Origin: Perca fluviatilis
Taxonomy: Eukaryota > Chordata > Actinopteri > Perciformes > Percidae
NCBI RefSeq assembly: GCF_010015445.1
Contig: NC_053126.1
Coordinates: 23,059,169-23,123,168, forward strand
Reading direction: 5' to 3'
DNA length: 64,000 bases
Shown here: positions 1 through 11,477 of the stretch, in pieces
Numbering within the stretch: position 1 is the first letter of the stretch
Layout: each line of letters starts with the position of its first letter
The notes under the pieces: generated by a model
What the model saw: the letters and a program-made list of their open reading frames with translations, nothing else
The model's database searches: none
What the model was told of the DNA's origin: nothing
Position numbers and translations under genes: made by a program

Positions 1-49
1 CAAGATCTCGACCGTCTTCATCTCACACATGCATGCTGACCACCACACA
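1..49 (+). CDS. elac2: ELAC2 exon with the HxHxDH zinc motif (5' truncated by window)
   Basis: Frame starts at base 2 and reads [16 protein letters not shown]. His26-28, His32-34, Asp38-40 and His41-43 (nucleotide positions) form the catalytic zinc motif of tRNase Z. The donor is GTAAGC at 50 and the exon ends in phase 0. Confidence 0.95.
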
Positions 50-1292
50 GTAAGCAGCTATTCATGATTACCATGCTGTGGTTTAATATAGGAAATCCCA
101 TAACATCTCAAATGTGAAGTCAGCTGCTTGAAAAATAACCACCAATCTTCTTGTGTTAGGGGCTGCTCATGTTGCTGTATCAGAGGGAAAGAGCACTGGT
201 ATGTAGGCCTGCAACAATTATTACATAATGTCTAAATAGTCAATTTTTTTTTTCTTTTTACATAATCAAGGTTTCTTTGTCTAACTGCAGTTAATTGCTA
301 ACATTAGCTAAGGTCTTAAGGCGTATGACTGGTAATTGATATGCAAATAAGTGATTACTGGTCGGACTATATATTTTTATTATTATTAATTATACAGCAA
401 AATTTGGAATTTGTTACGACTGTACTGGTATGTAAAGGAAGAGGTGACTTAAATCCTAATACAGTGTTTCCTTTGGCCATTTAATGTTTGAATGATTATT
501 TGTTAAAAAAAAAAAACATAAAAGTTTGTGTCTCTTAGACAACGTTGGGGAAGACGTTCAGCCCCGTCCTCCTGGTGGCTCCGGTCCAGCTCATGACCTG
601 GCTCAGCCAGTATCACGATTACTGCGAGGAGATCCTCAACCATATCAAGTATGTGGATACAAAGACAGCTTAAGATCACACAGACTTCACCTTTGTGCTC
701 CAAGACTATGGATGTGTTTGTGTGCTCAGCAGAGTTTAGTTTGGACTGTTTAATCTACTTTTATTCTGCTTTATGGCAATATTGTAGTTAGTTAGTTTAC
801 AGTATTTTCACGTCAATGGTATGGAGTATTGTGATTGTTCTATTCAGTGGATCATTTAAAGGCTGACTAGTTATGATTTTAGCTACAAGTTCTCAATAAA
901 AAGTGAAGAAAATGCGCTACAATATAACTCCGTACATATTTGTTTAGTGCAACACAGTACACATCAAATGTATGCATGAATATTTTGTTGTTTTAGGTAG
1001 GTTTTTAGTAAGTTTTTATCTGAAAAGTAACTACAGCTGGCAGATAAATGTAGTGGAGTAAAAAGTAAAGTATGAAGTAGCAGGAAATGGAAATATTCAA
1101 ATAAAGTGCAAGTACATGAAATTGTACATAAAGGGGCTGTAGTCAAAATCCTGAAAAAACAGCGGGCTGGGATTGTTTTACTTCGCTCTAAACACTTCCC
1201 CAATACATGAAATATCAACGTTTTTACTCATACATCAGCAAAGCAATGCGCAAAAGGACTAGCTATCAAAACAAAAACAGAAGTTTGGATTA

Positions 1293-1325
<33 letters not shown>

Positions 1326-4300
1326 GAGTGTGACTTCTACTCTGCTTAGGACGCCATAGCAAATGTTTGTTTGCTGCTATATTAATGTTCTGAATATCGA
1401 GTACAGCCCCTTTTTAAGTACAGTACTTGAGTAAACGTGCTTAGTTACTTCCAATCTCTGTACAGATTTAATTTGGCTAACATGATTTTTGCCTGTTAAC
1501 AGCAAAGTTTTTTTTGGGAGCATGCTACCGTGGCTTTTCTTTTTTTTTTTTGTGGGCTTGGCGTCTTTTAATATCTGTTTTGTGCTTCAGCCTCATCCCT
1601 AACAAAGTTCTGTGTGACGGTGCCGAGGTCCCCAAGCAGAGGACAAAGTCGTTCATCCAAGCGCTGCTGAAGAAGAATGATCTGGAAAAGGTGTTTTAAC
1701 ATCACATCATTTCGATATTGAAGGCTTCACAGTTTTTTTTCCCCCAAAATGTACTCATTCTTTTTGTTTGTGCGTGTTCTCAGTTCCAGACGTGCATGGT
1801 GCGTCACTGTAAGAACGCCTTTGCCTGCAGCTTCACTCACCGTTCAGGCTGGAAACTGGCCTTCTCTGGTGACACCATGCCCTGCGACGCGTTCGTACAC
1901 ACTGGTTAGTACCACTCCGACTGATTAAAGTCCACATTTCATTCAAGTGTATCTAGGCAGACTACTTACAGTTTGGAATGTTTAAAAGCGTACACTCAAT
2001 TTGCTCTTACAGAGATTCGTAATAAGCAGCTCGACTACACGGGTGGTATCTAAATAATTTATCCGATATTTCCTAATGCTTTCGATTACTCTCATAGCTG
2101 GCAGGCTCTTCTAATGGTTCATGTGGGATCCCACTTCATTGACTCTTCTTAAATTGCTTGACTGAATTCTGTTCAAGTAAAGCCTCCCAGAGACGGAGAA
2201 TGTATCCACTGCCTGCTCATTATAGATGGCTCAGCTCAGCAGACAAACAGGGCGGGCCCAATTCTTGATTACGCAGACTACCTGATTGATTTCCTGCAGG
2301 GCAGGAAGAGGCTGTAAGTACTTCTCTATGATTCAGATTATTATTGGTTTTTTTTGCGGGCAGGAAATAATGCAACCTTACTGATCCACGAGGCCACGCT
2401 TGAAGACGGGCTGGAAGAAGAAGCTGTAGAGAAAAGACATAGGTGGGTAAAATAAACGGCCACAAACTGAATGATATCAAACGAATAAAAAAGGATGAAA
2501 AAAGAATCAGTTAAAGTTCTATGAGCCAACAAAAGAAATGCACTTTATCGGCTGTCTGAGGTTGCACTTATTTTTGAGTGCATTGTGGCGAGTTAAGGAA
2601 AGAACATTTTAACAGATATTGACATTGACTTTTTATGGTGCCAGAGGGAGTCTGTCTTCACAAAAATATCTTTTTATCTCAACAGAAAACAATATTCCCA
2701 TCAACAGTTTCCCTCTGAAACCCTTTAGAGTCAGCTTTAGTGAGAAAGCGGTAGTTCTGACATTATGCTTCATGTTTTCTGACAGCACAACCTCCCAGGC
2801 CATCGGTATCGGCATGAGGATGAACGCCGAGTTCATCATGCTGAACCACTTCAGCCAGCGCTACGCCAAGATCCCTCTCTTCAGTGAAGACTTCAACGAC
2901 AGAGTGGGCATCTCATTCGACCACATGAGAGTAAGTTCATCACTTGACAACAATGTTCATGCACATGTAATATCGGATATACAAAAACAACTTTTATTCT
3001 GCTTTATGGCAATATTGTATTTACAGGATTTTCACATCAATGTTAAAGTATTGTGATTGTTCTATTTACTGGATCATTTAAAGGCTGACTAGTTATGATT
3101 TTAGCTACATGTTCTCAATAGAATTTGTAGAAAATGTGGTATATCGCCGTATACATTTGTTTAGTGCAACACAGTACACATACATGGATCAAATGTACAT
3201 ATGGCTCTTATGTTTTAGGTGATGTTTTTTATCTGACACGTAACTAAAGCTGTCAGATAAATGTAGTGGAGTAAACATTAAAATATAAAGTTTAAAGTAG
3301 CAGAAAATGGAAATACTCAATAAAGTACAAGTACTTAATGGGCTTCACTCAACATGCTGAGAGCGAAAAAAGCGGGCTGGGATTGCCTCAACACGGCTCT
3401 CACAGACTGTTAGTTGGAGCATGACAGGCCTGGTAAATGTGCCTTGAGTGGTGATTGTCTAGATACAAGTTTAAAGGAACTTAATTAATAAGGAACTTTG
3501 ATCAAGTGCTTGTTCATTTGATATAAATATAAAAATGTTAATTCATCGGGAACTACGGGTTACCTTTTCAAATCTTTCTCAGTTATGTTCAGCTGTGAAG
3601 ACTTGACATATTTTTAAATATCCCGTAATTTGAGCATCTTAAGATGTTTTTGGACAAGCCTAGTGTATTTTGTATAGAACCTTTTTAACAACAAGGCAAT
3701 TCAAAGTGCTTTAAATGAGACAAAATGTATTCAACAACAAACGAGGAGTTATAAAATGAGATGATTTTAAAACGGGTAAAATAGAAAATAAAAACTATAT
3801 AGTGCAAGATATGAAGGAATAGTTCTAAATAAGATAAGAGCCTCGATTTTAAAAGAATCTCAGACAGGAATTTAGACTGTAGACAGGTCAATGGTAACGC
3901 ACACTGAATGTTGTGTTAATGAGACTGCAGCAGTACGTTTGTCTAAACAGCTGCATTCCTGAGCTTTATATTGTTTTAGTTCACTGCTGATTCCCCGTCC
4001 TGAAGTACATAAAGATATTTCCCTTTCAGATGCAAGGCTGAACAGAAGTTAATTGTGAGATACGCCACAGTATTTATGAGCCTCACTTCTTTATCAGAGT
4101 CACGAGTTCAGACCTGGTACTGTCACTTGACCATTTTCTCCATTTCCTCTTTGCTCAGATTGGCTTTGGGGACTTTAAAACCCTCCCCAGGCTCATTCCC
4201 GCACTTAAAACCCTTTTCGCCGAGGAGATCGGTGAGATGGAGGAGAGGCGAGAGAGGAGGGAGCTGAGACATCCGAGAGGAAGCAGCTCTGAGGGGAACA

Positions 4301-4398
4301 GTGAGCAGAAGACGACCGACATGGGCCGAGGTGCCAAAAGAGACCAGGAGGAGGCAGCGACACACAGCACACAGACCAAGAGGCTGAAGACCAGCTGA
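1..4398 (+). CDS. elac2: ELAC2 (tRNase Z, long form), 3' part of gene, eight coding exons
   Basis: This is the C-terminal part of zinc phosphodiesterase ELAC2, the endonuclease that removes 3' trailers from precursor tRNAs in nucleus and mitochondria. Exons are 1-49 (partial), 160-198, 539-648, 1591-1690, 1784-1904, 2364-2442, 2786-2930 and 4159-4398; all seven introns have GT-AG ends and phases agree. Joined, they give about 293 residues, whereas the vertebrate protein is about 820, so roughly the last third is present. Visible metallo-beta-lactamase-fold landmarks in order are HMHADHH (zinc motif), [17 protein letters not shown] (metal-binding Asp), [17 protein letters not shown] and LNHFSQRY (metal-binding His). 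The tail is rich in Glu, Arg and Lys, as in other vertebrate ELAC2 proteins. No frameshift or stop interrupts the exons, so the gene looks functional. Its start lies left of the window. The short ELAC1 form is excluded by the ELAC2-specific C-terminal tail. Confidence 0.97.
160..198 (+). CDS. elac2: ELAC2 39-nt small exon
   Basis: The acceptor is TTAG at 156-159 and the donor GTATGT at 199. The 13 codons read [13 protein letters not shown], which fits the segment directly after HADHHT in ELAC2. Both ends are phase 0, so skipping it would keep the reading frame. Confidence 0.93.
539..648 (+). CDS. elac2: ELAC2 exon ([10 protein letters not shown] segment)
   Basis: The acceptor CTTAG ends at 538 and the donor GTATGT begins at 649. 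It reads [15 protein letters not shown] followed by [20 protein letters not shown], then a split codon (phase 2). The LGK..(P)LLVVAP pattern is typical of vertebrate ELAC2. Confidence 0.95.
758..1175 (-). repeat. Dispersed repeat copy A in ELAC2 intron (tact/ctccactacatt family)
   Basis: About 400 bases are shared, same orientation, with 2991-3385 in a later intron. Shared blocks include TTTTATTCTGCTTTATGGCA, GGATCATTTAAAGGCTGACT, GATAAATGTAGTGGAGTAAA and GCGGGCTGGGATTG. The last part is the reverse complement of the TACTCCACTACATTT repeat seen at 24371 and 62319. Probably a transposon-derived repeat rather than gene sequence. Confidence 0.75.
1293..1323. repeat. (CA)n microsatellite
   Basis: About 15 CA units within the ELAC2 intron 648-1591. 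Confidence 0.95.
1591..1690 (+). CDS. elac2: ELAC2 exon (insert region between core motifs)
   Basis: The acceptor TTCAG ends at 1590 and the donor is GTGTTT at 1691. The first base completes the split codon, then it reads [20 protein letters not shown] and on to LKKNDLEK. This less conserved stretch sits between the VAP motif and the RHCKNAF segment. Confidence 0.92.
1784..1904 (+). CDS. elac2: ELAC2 exon with SGDTMPC motif
   Basis: The acceptor CTCAG ends at 1783 and the donor GTTAGT starts at 1905. It reads [20 protein letters not shown], then [20 protein letters not shown]. The Asp of SGDT is the bridging metal ligand of the tRNase Z active site. It ends in phase 1. Confidence 0.96.
2364..2442 (+). 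CDS. elac2: ELAC2 exon with IHEATLEDG motif
   Basis: The acceptor GGGCAG ends at 2363 and the donor is GTGGGT at 2443. It reads [20 protein letters not shown], then AVEKRH, matching the conserved [19 protein letters not shown] block. It ends in phase 2. Confidence 0.96.
2786..2930 (+). CDS. elac2: ELAC2 exon with NHFSQRY motif
   Basis: The acceptor GACAG ends at 2785 and the donor GTAAGT starts at 2931. It reads [20 protein letters not shown], then [20 protein letters not shown] and GISFDHMR. The His of NHFSQRY is a metal ligand. The exon ends in phase 0. Confidence 0.97.
2991..3385 (-). repeat. Dispersed repeat copy B in last ELAC2 intron
   Basis: Partner of the copy at 758-1175, with the same order of blocks from CTTTTATTCTGCTTTATGG to GCGGGCTGGGATTG, separated by small indels. 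It lies just downstream of the exon 2786-2930. Confidence 0.75.
3685..3875. repeat. Fragment of fish dispersed repeat (CAATTCAAAGTGCTTTA type)
   Basis: The block GGCAATTCAAAGTGCTTTA followed by A-rich sequence resembles a repeat commonly found in fish introns. Boundaries and class are not visible from the sequence; the call rests on recall of the core block. Confidence 0.4.
4159..4398 (+). CDS. elac2: ELAC2 terminal coding exon
   Basis: The acceptor GCTCAG ends at 4158. Eighty codons include the stop TGA at 4396-4398. It begins [20 protein letters not shown], continues with [18 protein letters not shown], and ends in a charged low-complexity tail finishing KRLKTS. The EMEERRE helix is characteristic of vertebrate ELAC2. 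Confidence 0.95.
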   Translation: MGFGDFKTLPRLIPALKTLFAEEIGEMEERRERRELRHPRGSSSEGNSEQKTTDMGRGAKRDQEEAATHSTQTKRLKTS

Positions 4399-4507
4399 GG
4401 CCTGACTGACCAACAGTGTTCAAAACACATGGACTTAGAACTGAGAGCATCCTGGGTTCTCTTATTTAAATAAGTTAGATTTTTATTTGGCTCGTGTGGT
4501 TTAATTG

Positions 4508-4513
4508 AATAAA
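4508..4513 (+). terminator. ELAC2 polyadenylation signal, proximal
   Basis: A canonical AATAAA lies 110 bases after the ELAC2 stop codon. With the second signal at 4587 it suggests a short 3' UTR with two possible ends. Confidence 0.7.
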
Positions 4514-4586
4514 AAGCATGTATATTTCCTGTATTGCAGTGTACAAAGCTCAGCTATAAATATAGTTTTTGTTTTTCATTAAAAAT

Positions 4587-4592
4587 AATAAA
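4587..4592 (+). terminator. ELAC2 polyadenylation signal, distal
   Basis: A second AATAAA, about 190 bases after the stop. Cleavage would fall near 4605-4620. Which of the two signals is used cannot be told from sequence. Confidence 0.6.
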
Positions 4593-4612
4593 AGCAATAC
4601 CACACAGCCTGT

Positions 4613-5330
4613 AGTTCCATACAGTTATGTCCAAGCTATTAATTATTTTTAAAAAGTGGAACCAATACATATTTAATACAGATGAAAATGAAGACATGAT
4701 GATCTACTATTGGATGGATTTTCATTAAGTTTGGTTCAGATTTGCAGACTCAGTATGAACTGTGATAACTTTGGTGATCCCTTCTCTTTCCATATAGTAC
4801 TATTATCAGCTAAAACCATTTGTCCTATTTATATATTAGGTTATTTAACAGGGACCATACACTCAAGATTACCATTGTTACATAGCAGGAGCAGTGCATC
4901 AGATGTGTGTATATAAGGCAGCCGTCCCTGGTTAAGCTTTTAAATTCAGGTTAAAACCGCTAAACAAATGGATAAAACTGATTCAGGATGAAGACAATGC
5001 TCAGGTTGACATTCCCATTAGCCTCAGTTGTGCTAATTAGCAAATGCTAACAGGTTTAATCTGGTGAACATAGTAAACATTATACCTGCATATTAGCATG
5101 CAAGACATGCTAACTTACAGCGCCACCCGCATGGCTGTTTTCAGAAGATTCGGTCCAGTTTACATTGATACTACCATCACTTGGACTGACGGAAGACCTT
5201 TCAACTTTTTATCAGTTACTTTTAAATAGCTCACTTGCTAACTAGTTTTCACACTGTAACTCCCAGCACATTGTGTTCAGGTGAGCCTAATCACTCAGGT
5301 AGGTAGGAGTGTCCTGTGCAGTAGGAGCTA
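4613..5330. other. Non-coding sequence downstream of ELAC2
   Basis: AT-rich, with no exon, RNA gene or bounded mobile element that I can recognise. Confidence 0.5.
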
Positions 5331-5334
5331 TCCT

Positions 5335-5700
5335 AGCTGGTAGTGGTGGGATTCACCAGAGGCCTCGCGGTACAATATCATCACGATACAATATTATTGC
5401 GATTTTTAAACATATTGCAGTATTCTGCGATATACTGCAATTTATTACCTTTTTTCCAACTTCAAATTTTTCCCAATTTCAAATGATGTCCCCAAAAGGA
5501 ACCTTTGTCAATATCAGTTTTATCTATAAAAAGATACATTTCTCTGTTCATCTTGCTTAAATTTTATTGCTCCAAAATGGGATTGTCAAGCAGACCAACA
5601 CATATATAATAATAGATCGATACTTAGCTTCTGTGTATCCATACAATATTGCCATGGAAAATATCACAATACTATGCTGTATCGATTTTTTTTTCCCCAC
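5335..5700. repeat. Dispersed fish repeat rich in ATATTGCGATAT-like motifs
   Basis: Recurring short motifs (ACAATATCATCACGATACAA, TATTGCGATTTT, ATTCTGCGATATACTGCAAT) are typical of a repeat common in teleost genomes. I see no clear terminal repeats, so limits are approximate. Confidence 0.5.
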
Positions 5701-8384
5701 CTGTAACAGCTGGTAGTTTATTAAACTCCACCCAGGAGATTATGTTTAGCAGTTCGGTTTGTCAGCAGGATTTCGGAACAACTGGCCTAATTTTCATGAA
5801 CCTTGGTGGAAGGGTGTACCGTGGACCAAGGAAGAATCCATTCCAATTACGAGCGGATCCAAATCACGGGGCGGATTCACTAATTATTTTTCACTTTAGT
5901 TAACATTGCGAGTTAGGTCATGGCCTTGGCACAGGTCTGCGCTCTCCGAGTGCCCTTCTAGTGAGTGTGACATTCTAAAAAAGATCAGCCTTGCACCTAT
6001 ATTGTCAGTTTATCAGTTTGTTCCACATTTTTAAATTAGCCGAGCGTCTCCACAAGTAGTATTTCTTTCAAATGCATAAAAAGGAAGAAAATGGCATATT
6101 TCTTTAACAAAAACTCCCCAAATTGAAACTGCTGGTGTTGCAGTGACACAATAATTTTTTTGACACATACTGGGCTTTTTCCAGCATCAAATCTTTTTGA
6201 AAAATGTATCCAGTCATGTGTTGGAAACATTTCATATGTGAGCTGCAGTAGAGGCCAGAGACCTCAGTGTGTGAAACCATCGTTGTTGAACATTTCCACT
6301 TCAGGCCTCATGGGGGCTTCAGTGAGCCACAAGAGCTTACATCAGCCAGCTACTGGGGCCTAAAGGAAAAAAAGAAAATCAGCCAACATGGTAATAATGC
6401 TCATGAAAAGTGACATATTATTGCCACTTGAGGGAGCAATAGCTGCAGGAATCTGATAAAACAAAGGACCGAGGATTTCAGCCCTTAGAGGTCCGGTGTG
6501 TGTAATTGAGCTCTGTTAAAACCATTAAGAGATATTGAAGACATCAGTCACTTCTCAGTATGGGGATTGTTAAAGCATCTTAAATTTGGCGTATTTATGT
6601 TTCCTTCTGATTTGACATAGGACATACAGTATGCCATCCACATACAGTAACTGCAGGTAACCGAACTTTGATTCCTGGGGCTGACCTTTCAATTCTAGAG
6701 AAGAAGTAGCCCTCAGAGAAAACATTTAGCCTACCACTGCCCTGTATTACCTCCCTGTTATTGTTAAAATGGTCAAATTTACTATCAGCTATTGTTCAAC
6801 TCTAAATTCAAAGCCGAAGATAAAATCTGACTTCTACACTGAGAGGACCCCCCCCTCCCATCTCATCAGATAAGACACGTGCCAGAACTCTGCAGTAAAT
6901 ATGGGTTTTTAGAGATTAGTGGGTTGAGCGGTGGGCCGGCGATTAGCCTATTTTTTGGAGTGTGAAGCAGTGAGATGAAGATGCATTGCTCCCGGAGCCT
7001 GGAGTCCATTAAGGGGCCTTTGCTCCCACCGAGGCCTCCTCAGTACAGAGGAGGCATGAATGATAAGCAGGAAGTGTGCAGAAATAGGTTTTAACACAAG
7101 CATTGCAAAGTCAGAACGGTGAATTGATAAACCTAGTCATCACTTAACCAGCAATGGACCACCAAAAACTATAATTGAAAGCACAATTCAAGTGTATTCA
7201 TAATGCTACATTTTAGAAAACCACCTGAGGCTCCATATTTGAGTGCACAACTCACTGTCCTGATTTTTTTTTCCTGTCTGAGGAAACGCCATTTAAGATT
7301 TTTGGGGTCAAACATGCGGAAACTTGAAAGGATAATACAGGCTTATTACAACGAGGAGCTTTATTGTTGTAGTTTTGGCCATGATTTCTATTAGTTATGC
7401 TAACACTGTACTCGCCAAAGTAATTTGCTGAACTTTGGGAACACGGCTGCATTGATAAAAGTCCGACGTGACAAGAAACACAAGCAGTCAGACATCAGAC
7501 CACTTTATTTGGAGGTAAAACTGATAGTGTTGAGTCAAAGTTGAACCAAGAAGTGGTTCTGTAAACTGCGATCATTTGACTGTTTGACTTTGTTTTTTCT
7601 TCGAGTCAAGTTTGGCTAACCTGGGTGTTTATTTAAATCCTGATCGTCTGATCGTTAATGTCACCTTGCTCAGCAATTAACGTTGTGAATGTTGTTTGTC
7701 AATTGTCACCAATGAAGAACATCAAGGCATTTTGCTTGGTTAGTGCAGAGTTTGTAGGTAACTAATGAGGCGTACATTGGCTGTTTAAGAGTCATGTATC
7801 AACAGCAATTAGCATATCATGTTTCGAACTGCCTTTAAACCACAGGTTTGGACAAAGATGAGAACCTGATGTTCACTGGATGTCAGGAGCTGACGTGTCT
7901 TTTCTCAGAGACTTGGGTGCCATACAACCGGGTGACTCTTTTTCTGTGTGGCCCATCTGACGGCCACATTCTGCTTGATTCATGCACAAGTTTAAGGAGC
8001 TGATGGGATGGCAATGAACTGGAATTGGTACCCTGTATGATTTCATGTAAAACATAAAAAATGACTGACTGAGGATGGATTGCCAGAAAATTTGGAACAG
8101 ACTTTGTTAGTTTCCCCAGAGGATGAATTCTACCGACTTTGGTGATCCTTTAATCTCTTCTTCTAGCACCACTGCCACGGTTCCTGTAGCAGCTATTTTT
8201 TCAGAGAAGAAGAGGAGTTGGACATTACAAATCCCTTGATCCCTGATTTGAATAATTTTGTTGACTCGAGTTCAAAGATCCACAATTGTGTTTTCTAAGC
8301 TAAGAGATCACATTGCTGTTGTATGAGGACATAAGGAAGTATAGGATGTTGAGGATCCGACGACAGTTGAGATGGAAGTCAAAG
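5701..8384. other. Non-coding, no recognised gene
   Basis: No exon-like conserved peptide, tRNA or bounded repeat was found on either strand. A CCCCCCC run lies near 6848. Around 6955-7070 the composition is more GC-balanced, and a mirrored GAGGCCTCCTCAGTACAGAGGAGGC makes a short hairpin (7031-7055). Confidence 0.45.
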
Positions 8385-8684
8385 GCAATGCACGGGCCGG
8401 CGCATTTTTAGGGGGCCTCAAGCCTCCCTAAAAAGGGTCTAAAATCGCCAATGTCATGTTGTACATCTCCACAGAGGTGACAGGATGGTGAGGGGATGCT
8501 TTATCTTTCAAGTGTCCTATACATGATACAAAAACAACATGTGGACTTTTAATCTGAACTACGTACTTTTGACTCCTTTAACGTAATTGCAGAACTATAA
8601 ATGACCACTCATGCCCTGCAAAATGGGGGAGAAGAGGCCTCTCCTGTCGGCACAGGAATCATTTAACAGGATATAAGCGATCAT
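8385..8684. repeat. Dispersed repeat, copy 1 of the 8.4/15.1-kb pair
   Basis: Bases 8433-8684 match 15053-15306 at about 96% (roughly nine differences by eye), same orientation. A head such as TTTTTAGGGGGCCTCAAGCC precedes it; the matching head is absent or rearranged at the second copy. Identity stops abruptly at GATCAT in both copies, as expected for a mobile repeat. Confidence 0.75.
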
Positions 8685-8949
8685 AAGTTCTCCCTACCGT
8701 AATCAACTGAACCCAATGAATGACTAAAGAGGTGAACCCCTTTGTATAAAGGAGGGATAGAGAGAAGGAAAGAGTTGAGTTCCTCTGCCTAGAGGAGAGG
8801 GATGGAGGGTGGAGAGGAAGAGATTTTAGGGTTAGGGTTACAGGCAGACCCTTCTCGGACAACAGGACAGGATGGGTTAATCGGGTATACGCAAGTGGCA
8901 ACCTCCAGGCTTGAAAAATGAAGTTAATGCTAGGTGCCTTAAACCTGCA

Positions 8950-9345
8950 TTCTTTCTAAAGGCCAGCAGGGGCGCGACTCGACGGGTTGTAAAAAGAAGT
9001 CTATGAGAAAACGACCCTACTTCTCACTTGATTTATTACCTCAGTAAACATTTTCCTAACGATTTGATGTTCAATCTGTAGGTTATGTTCCCATATTGTA
9101 GCGTAAAGTAAGATGATTGACAAGTCGCTACCACAGCGCTGAGCATGGTGTCCTCGGGTTCTTAGTCAGATCCACCCCTTGCTCGTCCCCAGGTCCACCC
9201 TCTCGTCCAAATGTGGTCACTCCAAAAACCAAGATTGCGACGGCTAAACTCAAGGCTTTAAAAAGGTAGTCCACAAACCAATAAGTGACGCCACGGTCAT
9301 GTCCACTTTTTTTTTTTTTTTAATACAGTCTACGGTTATAAGTAG
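8950..9345. repeat. Probable dispersed fish repeat (GGCCAGCAGGGGCGCGACTC start)
   Basis: From recall, the order of blocks (CAGCAGGGGCGCGACTC, AGAAGTCTATGAGAAAACGA, CTACTTCTCACTTGATTTAT, GTCCACAAACCAATAAGTGA, TACAGTCTACGG) is that of a repeat frequent in percomorph genomes. Limits are approximate. Confidence 0.5.
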
Positions 9346-9419
9346 GCTTGACATGTAAATAGAGGCGTGGTTGAGCCGTGGCCCTGCTCCCCAACGTAAG
9401 TTAACTAGTTCACTTTATA

Positions 9420-11410
9420 ATTTGAATGGCTTATCAACCTCCTGTTATTACATCATGAATGTTTCTGTAGATTTCAAGTCTTTAAGTAATAGGCTAATTT
9501 ATCAACCAGGATGTAACATACTCCATCACTGCTGAGCTCTTATGCTAAAAACTAATGATTTAATCCATAACAATGGTGGTTCAGTGTGCAGATTGAAGAT
9601 TAGCTTGCACATTGTACATGCAGCATACTGAACACCTCTACAGTAAAAAGCAGGCAGGGAGCATTGTTTCTGGCCAGAGATGATGCAGTTGAATTAACAA
9701 CAAGAAAGGAGTGATTTGGCAATGCTGCAAATGAAATCCCATTGTATTGGCTGGTGGCAGGTATCACAAAACCTTGACAACATGACTAGACGTGTGAGAA
9801 AATCCGACTTTTTTAAAAATGGGTGAATGAGCCCTGTGATGGTGATTTATCTTTCCCTGGAAAAAAAACACCATTACCACTTTTTTAGATGGTGCTTTGT
9901 TTCTTCTATCGCAGATATTTGTGACTATGGGTATGCTCCTTGACGGATTCTTTTTTAAATTAAGGCTAAAATAAAAAAAATGTAAAAAAGGGGAAGAAAC
10001 TTTGCTGCCATCTTTGGATTCACCATCTAGCCCTGAGATTGATTACCCAAAAATAACTGTAGATCAAAGTGGAAGTCATTAAAATATAACATCATCAAAC
10101 TGACTGGCACCTGCGTTATTCATGTTTGTCATTGTTTATTTGATGTGGAATGAAGGGAGACAGATCTGAACAGAGCGGGACGCCACCAATCAGATACACC
10201 TCCTCCATCTGAATCCTCCGCTTTCAGTCCAAAGTCAATTATGCAGCCCCGCTCCCCTCTTCTCACATTTTTCTGCCGACTGCTGATTCAGAGAGCAGCC
10301 CCGTTCTGCTCTGGCAGAAATCAAAGTGTGAGGTGATCTGAGGGGACTTGTGGGGGGGGGAAGCAGGCACCAGGGCCCTGAGTGTCTCAGATTGGAGGTC
10401 ACACTCCTGGCAGGCACACAACTGTCAGACGGACAGTTTGGTAATTGTGGGCAGATGATCTATCCCTGCTTATCTGACCATTCCTCCTGCACTGCTGTCC
10501 GTCAGCTGCCACCTCACATCTACATCTTCATCCAGGCCGCTCAGACACCTCTATCCATATTTGTAAAGCACAAACAAACTACAGAATGTGAGACCTTTGG
10601 TACCTTTCAGATTACTGTGAAAGTGGCTTTTTTTCTGAAGCAGCTTCTGTGCAAGGAAAGAAGAGGTGGTGCAACGCAACATTAATATTCCTTGTGGTTC
10701 TGCCTGGGTTAGCCTCCCCCACCACCACCACCCCCAACATGGCTGCTCGCCATTAACAGACTGTCTGAGAGAAAAACCTCAGGAGGCTCGGAAAGCACTC
10801 ACCTGGCCCTGCATGTGAATAAAGTAAAGATCTTCCCCCCACCCGGGAAAACAATCAGCTGCTCTGATATTCACAAGCGGTCGCAGGCGCACAAATCACA
10901 CCTGCTTGCTGCTTCGTAGAACAGAAAGACGAGAGGAGGCAGCATTGAAAATCATTTGTTTTTACTTGGTGAGCTGGATAAACTAACATTGATTATTTTT
11001 TTCTCTCTTTCTTTCTTGTTTATTAAGCCAGCCATTCAGATAAAGACTCACTGAGGATTAAGGAGCCCATACTGAGACTGTAAAATATGCCTGACATGCA
11101 TTATTCTTAACTTCTGAAATAAAGTTCCCATGGGAGTTTGTATGCAATGTGTAGATCAGGGAAATTCTCCTCAAAATATCACTCAGGCTGAGGATTATGA
11201 GGCAGCTTTTTTTTGGGTCAAGCTTCTGATTTTTTTGACACTTTGTTCATGAAGAAAAACACTGTAGCTGCTGCTCCAGAATCACAGTTTAGTGTTTTAG
11301 TGACTGACTCAGATGTGGTTTGTGGTTTATTCTGTGGGAGGATACTGATAATTTTCAGTATTTACAAATGCAGTAATGAGAAAATGACAAGGGACAACCT
11401 CATGCTGCAG
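9420..11410. other. Non-coding, no recognised gene
   Basis: No exon or bounded mobile element recognised. The stretch 10140-10560 is GC-richer than its surroundings and could be a conserved non-coding element, but this is a guess from composition only. Confidence 0.4.
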
Positions 11411-11434
11411 GGGCGATTCTAGGATCAGACCTTT

Positions 11435-11453
11435 GGGGGGGGGGGGCTCAGCC
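11435..11453. repeat. Left target-site duplication of the Rex3 element
   Basis: Twelve G followed by CTCAGCC, identical to 14789-14807 on the other side of the LINE. Confidence 0.85.
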
Positions 11454-11477
11454 ATCCATCCATCCATCTTCGTCCGC

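Noticed and set aside
2619..3056. 145-codon open frame on the plus strand
   Set aside because: It reads through intron sequence into the real ELAC2 exon 2786-2930; only the exon part is coding.
4123..4450. Minus-strand open frames opposite the last ELAC2 exon
   Set aside because: They are antisense shadows of a GC-rich coding exon, with no domain or splice evidence.
8826..8840. TTAGGGTTAGGG telomere-like repeat
   Set aside because: Only two units and a half; too short to be an interstitial telomere.
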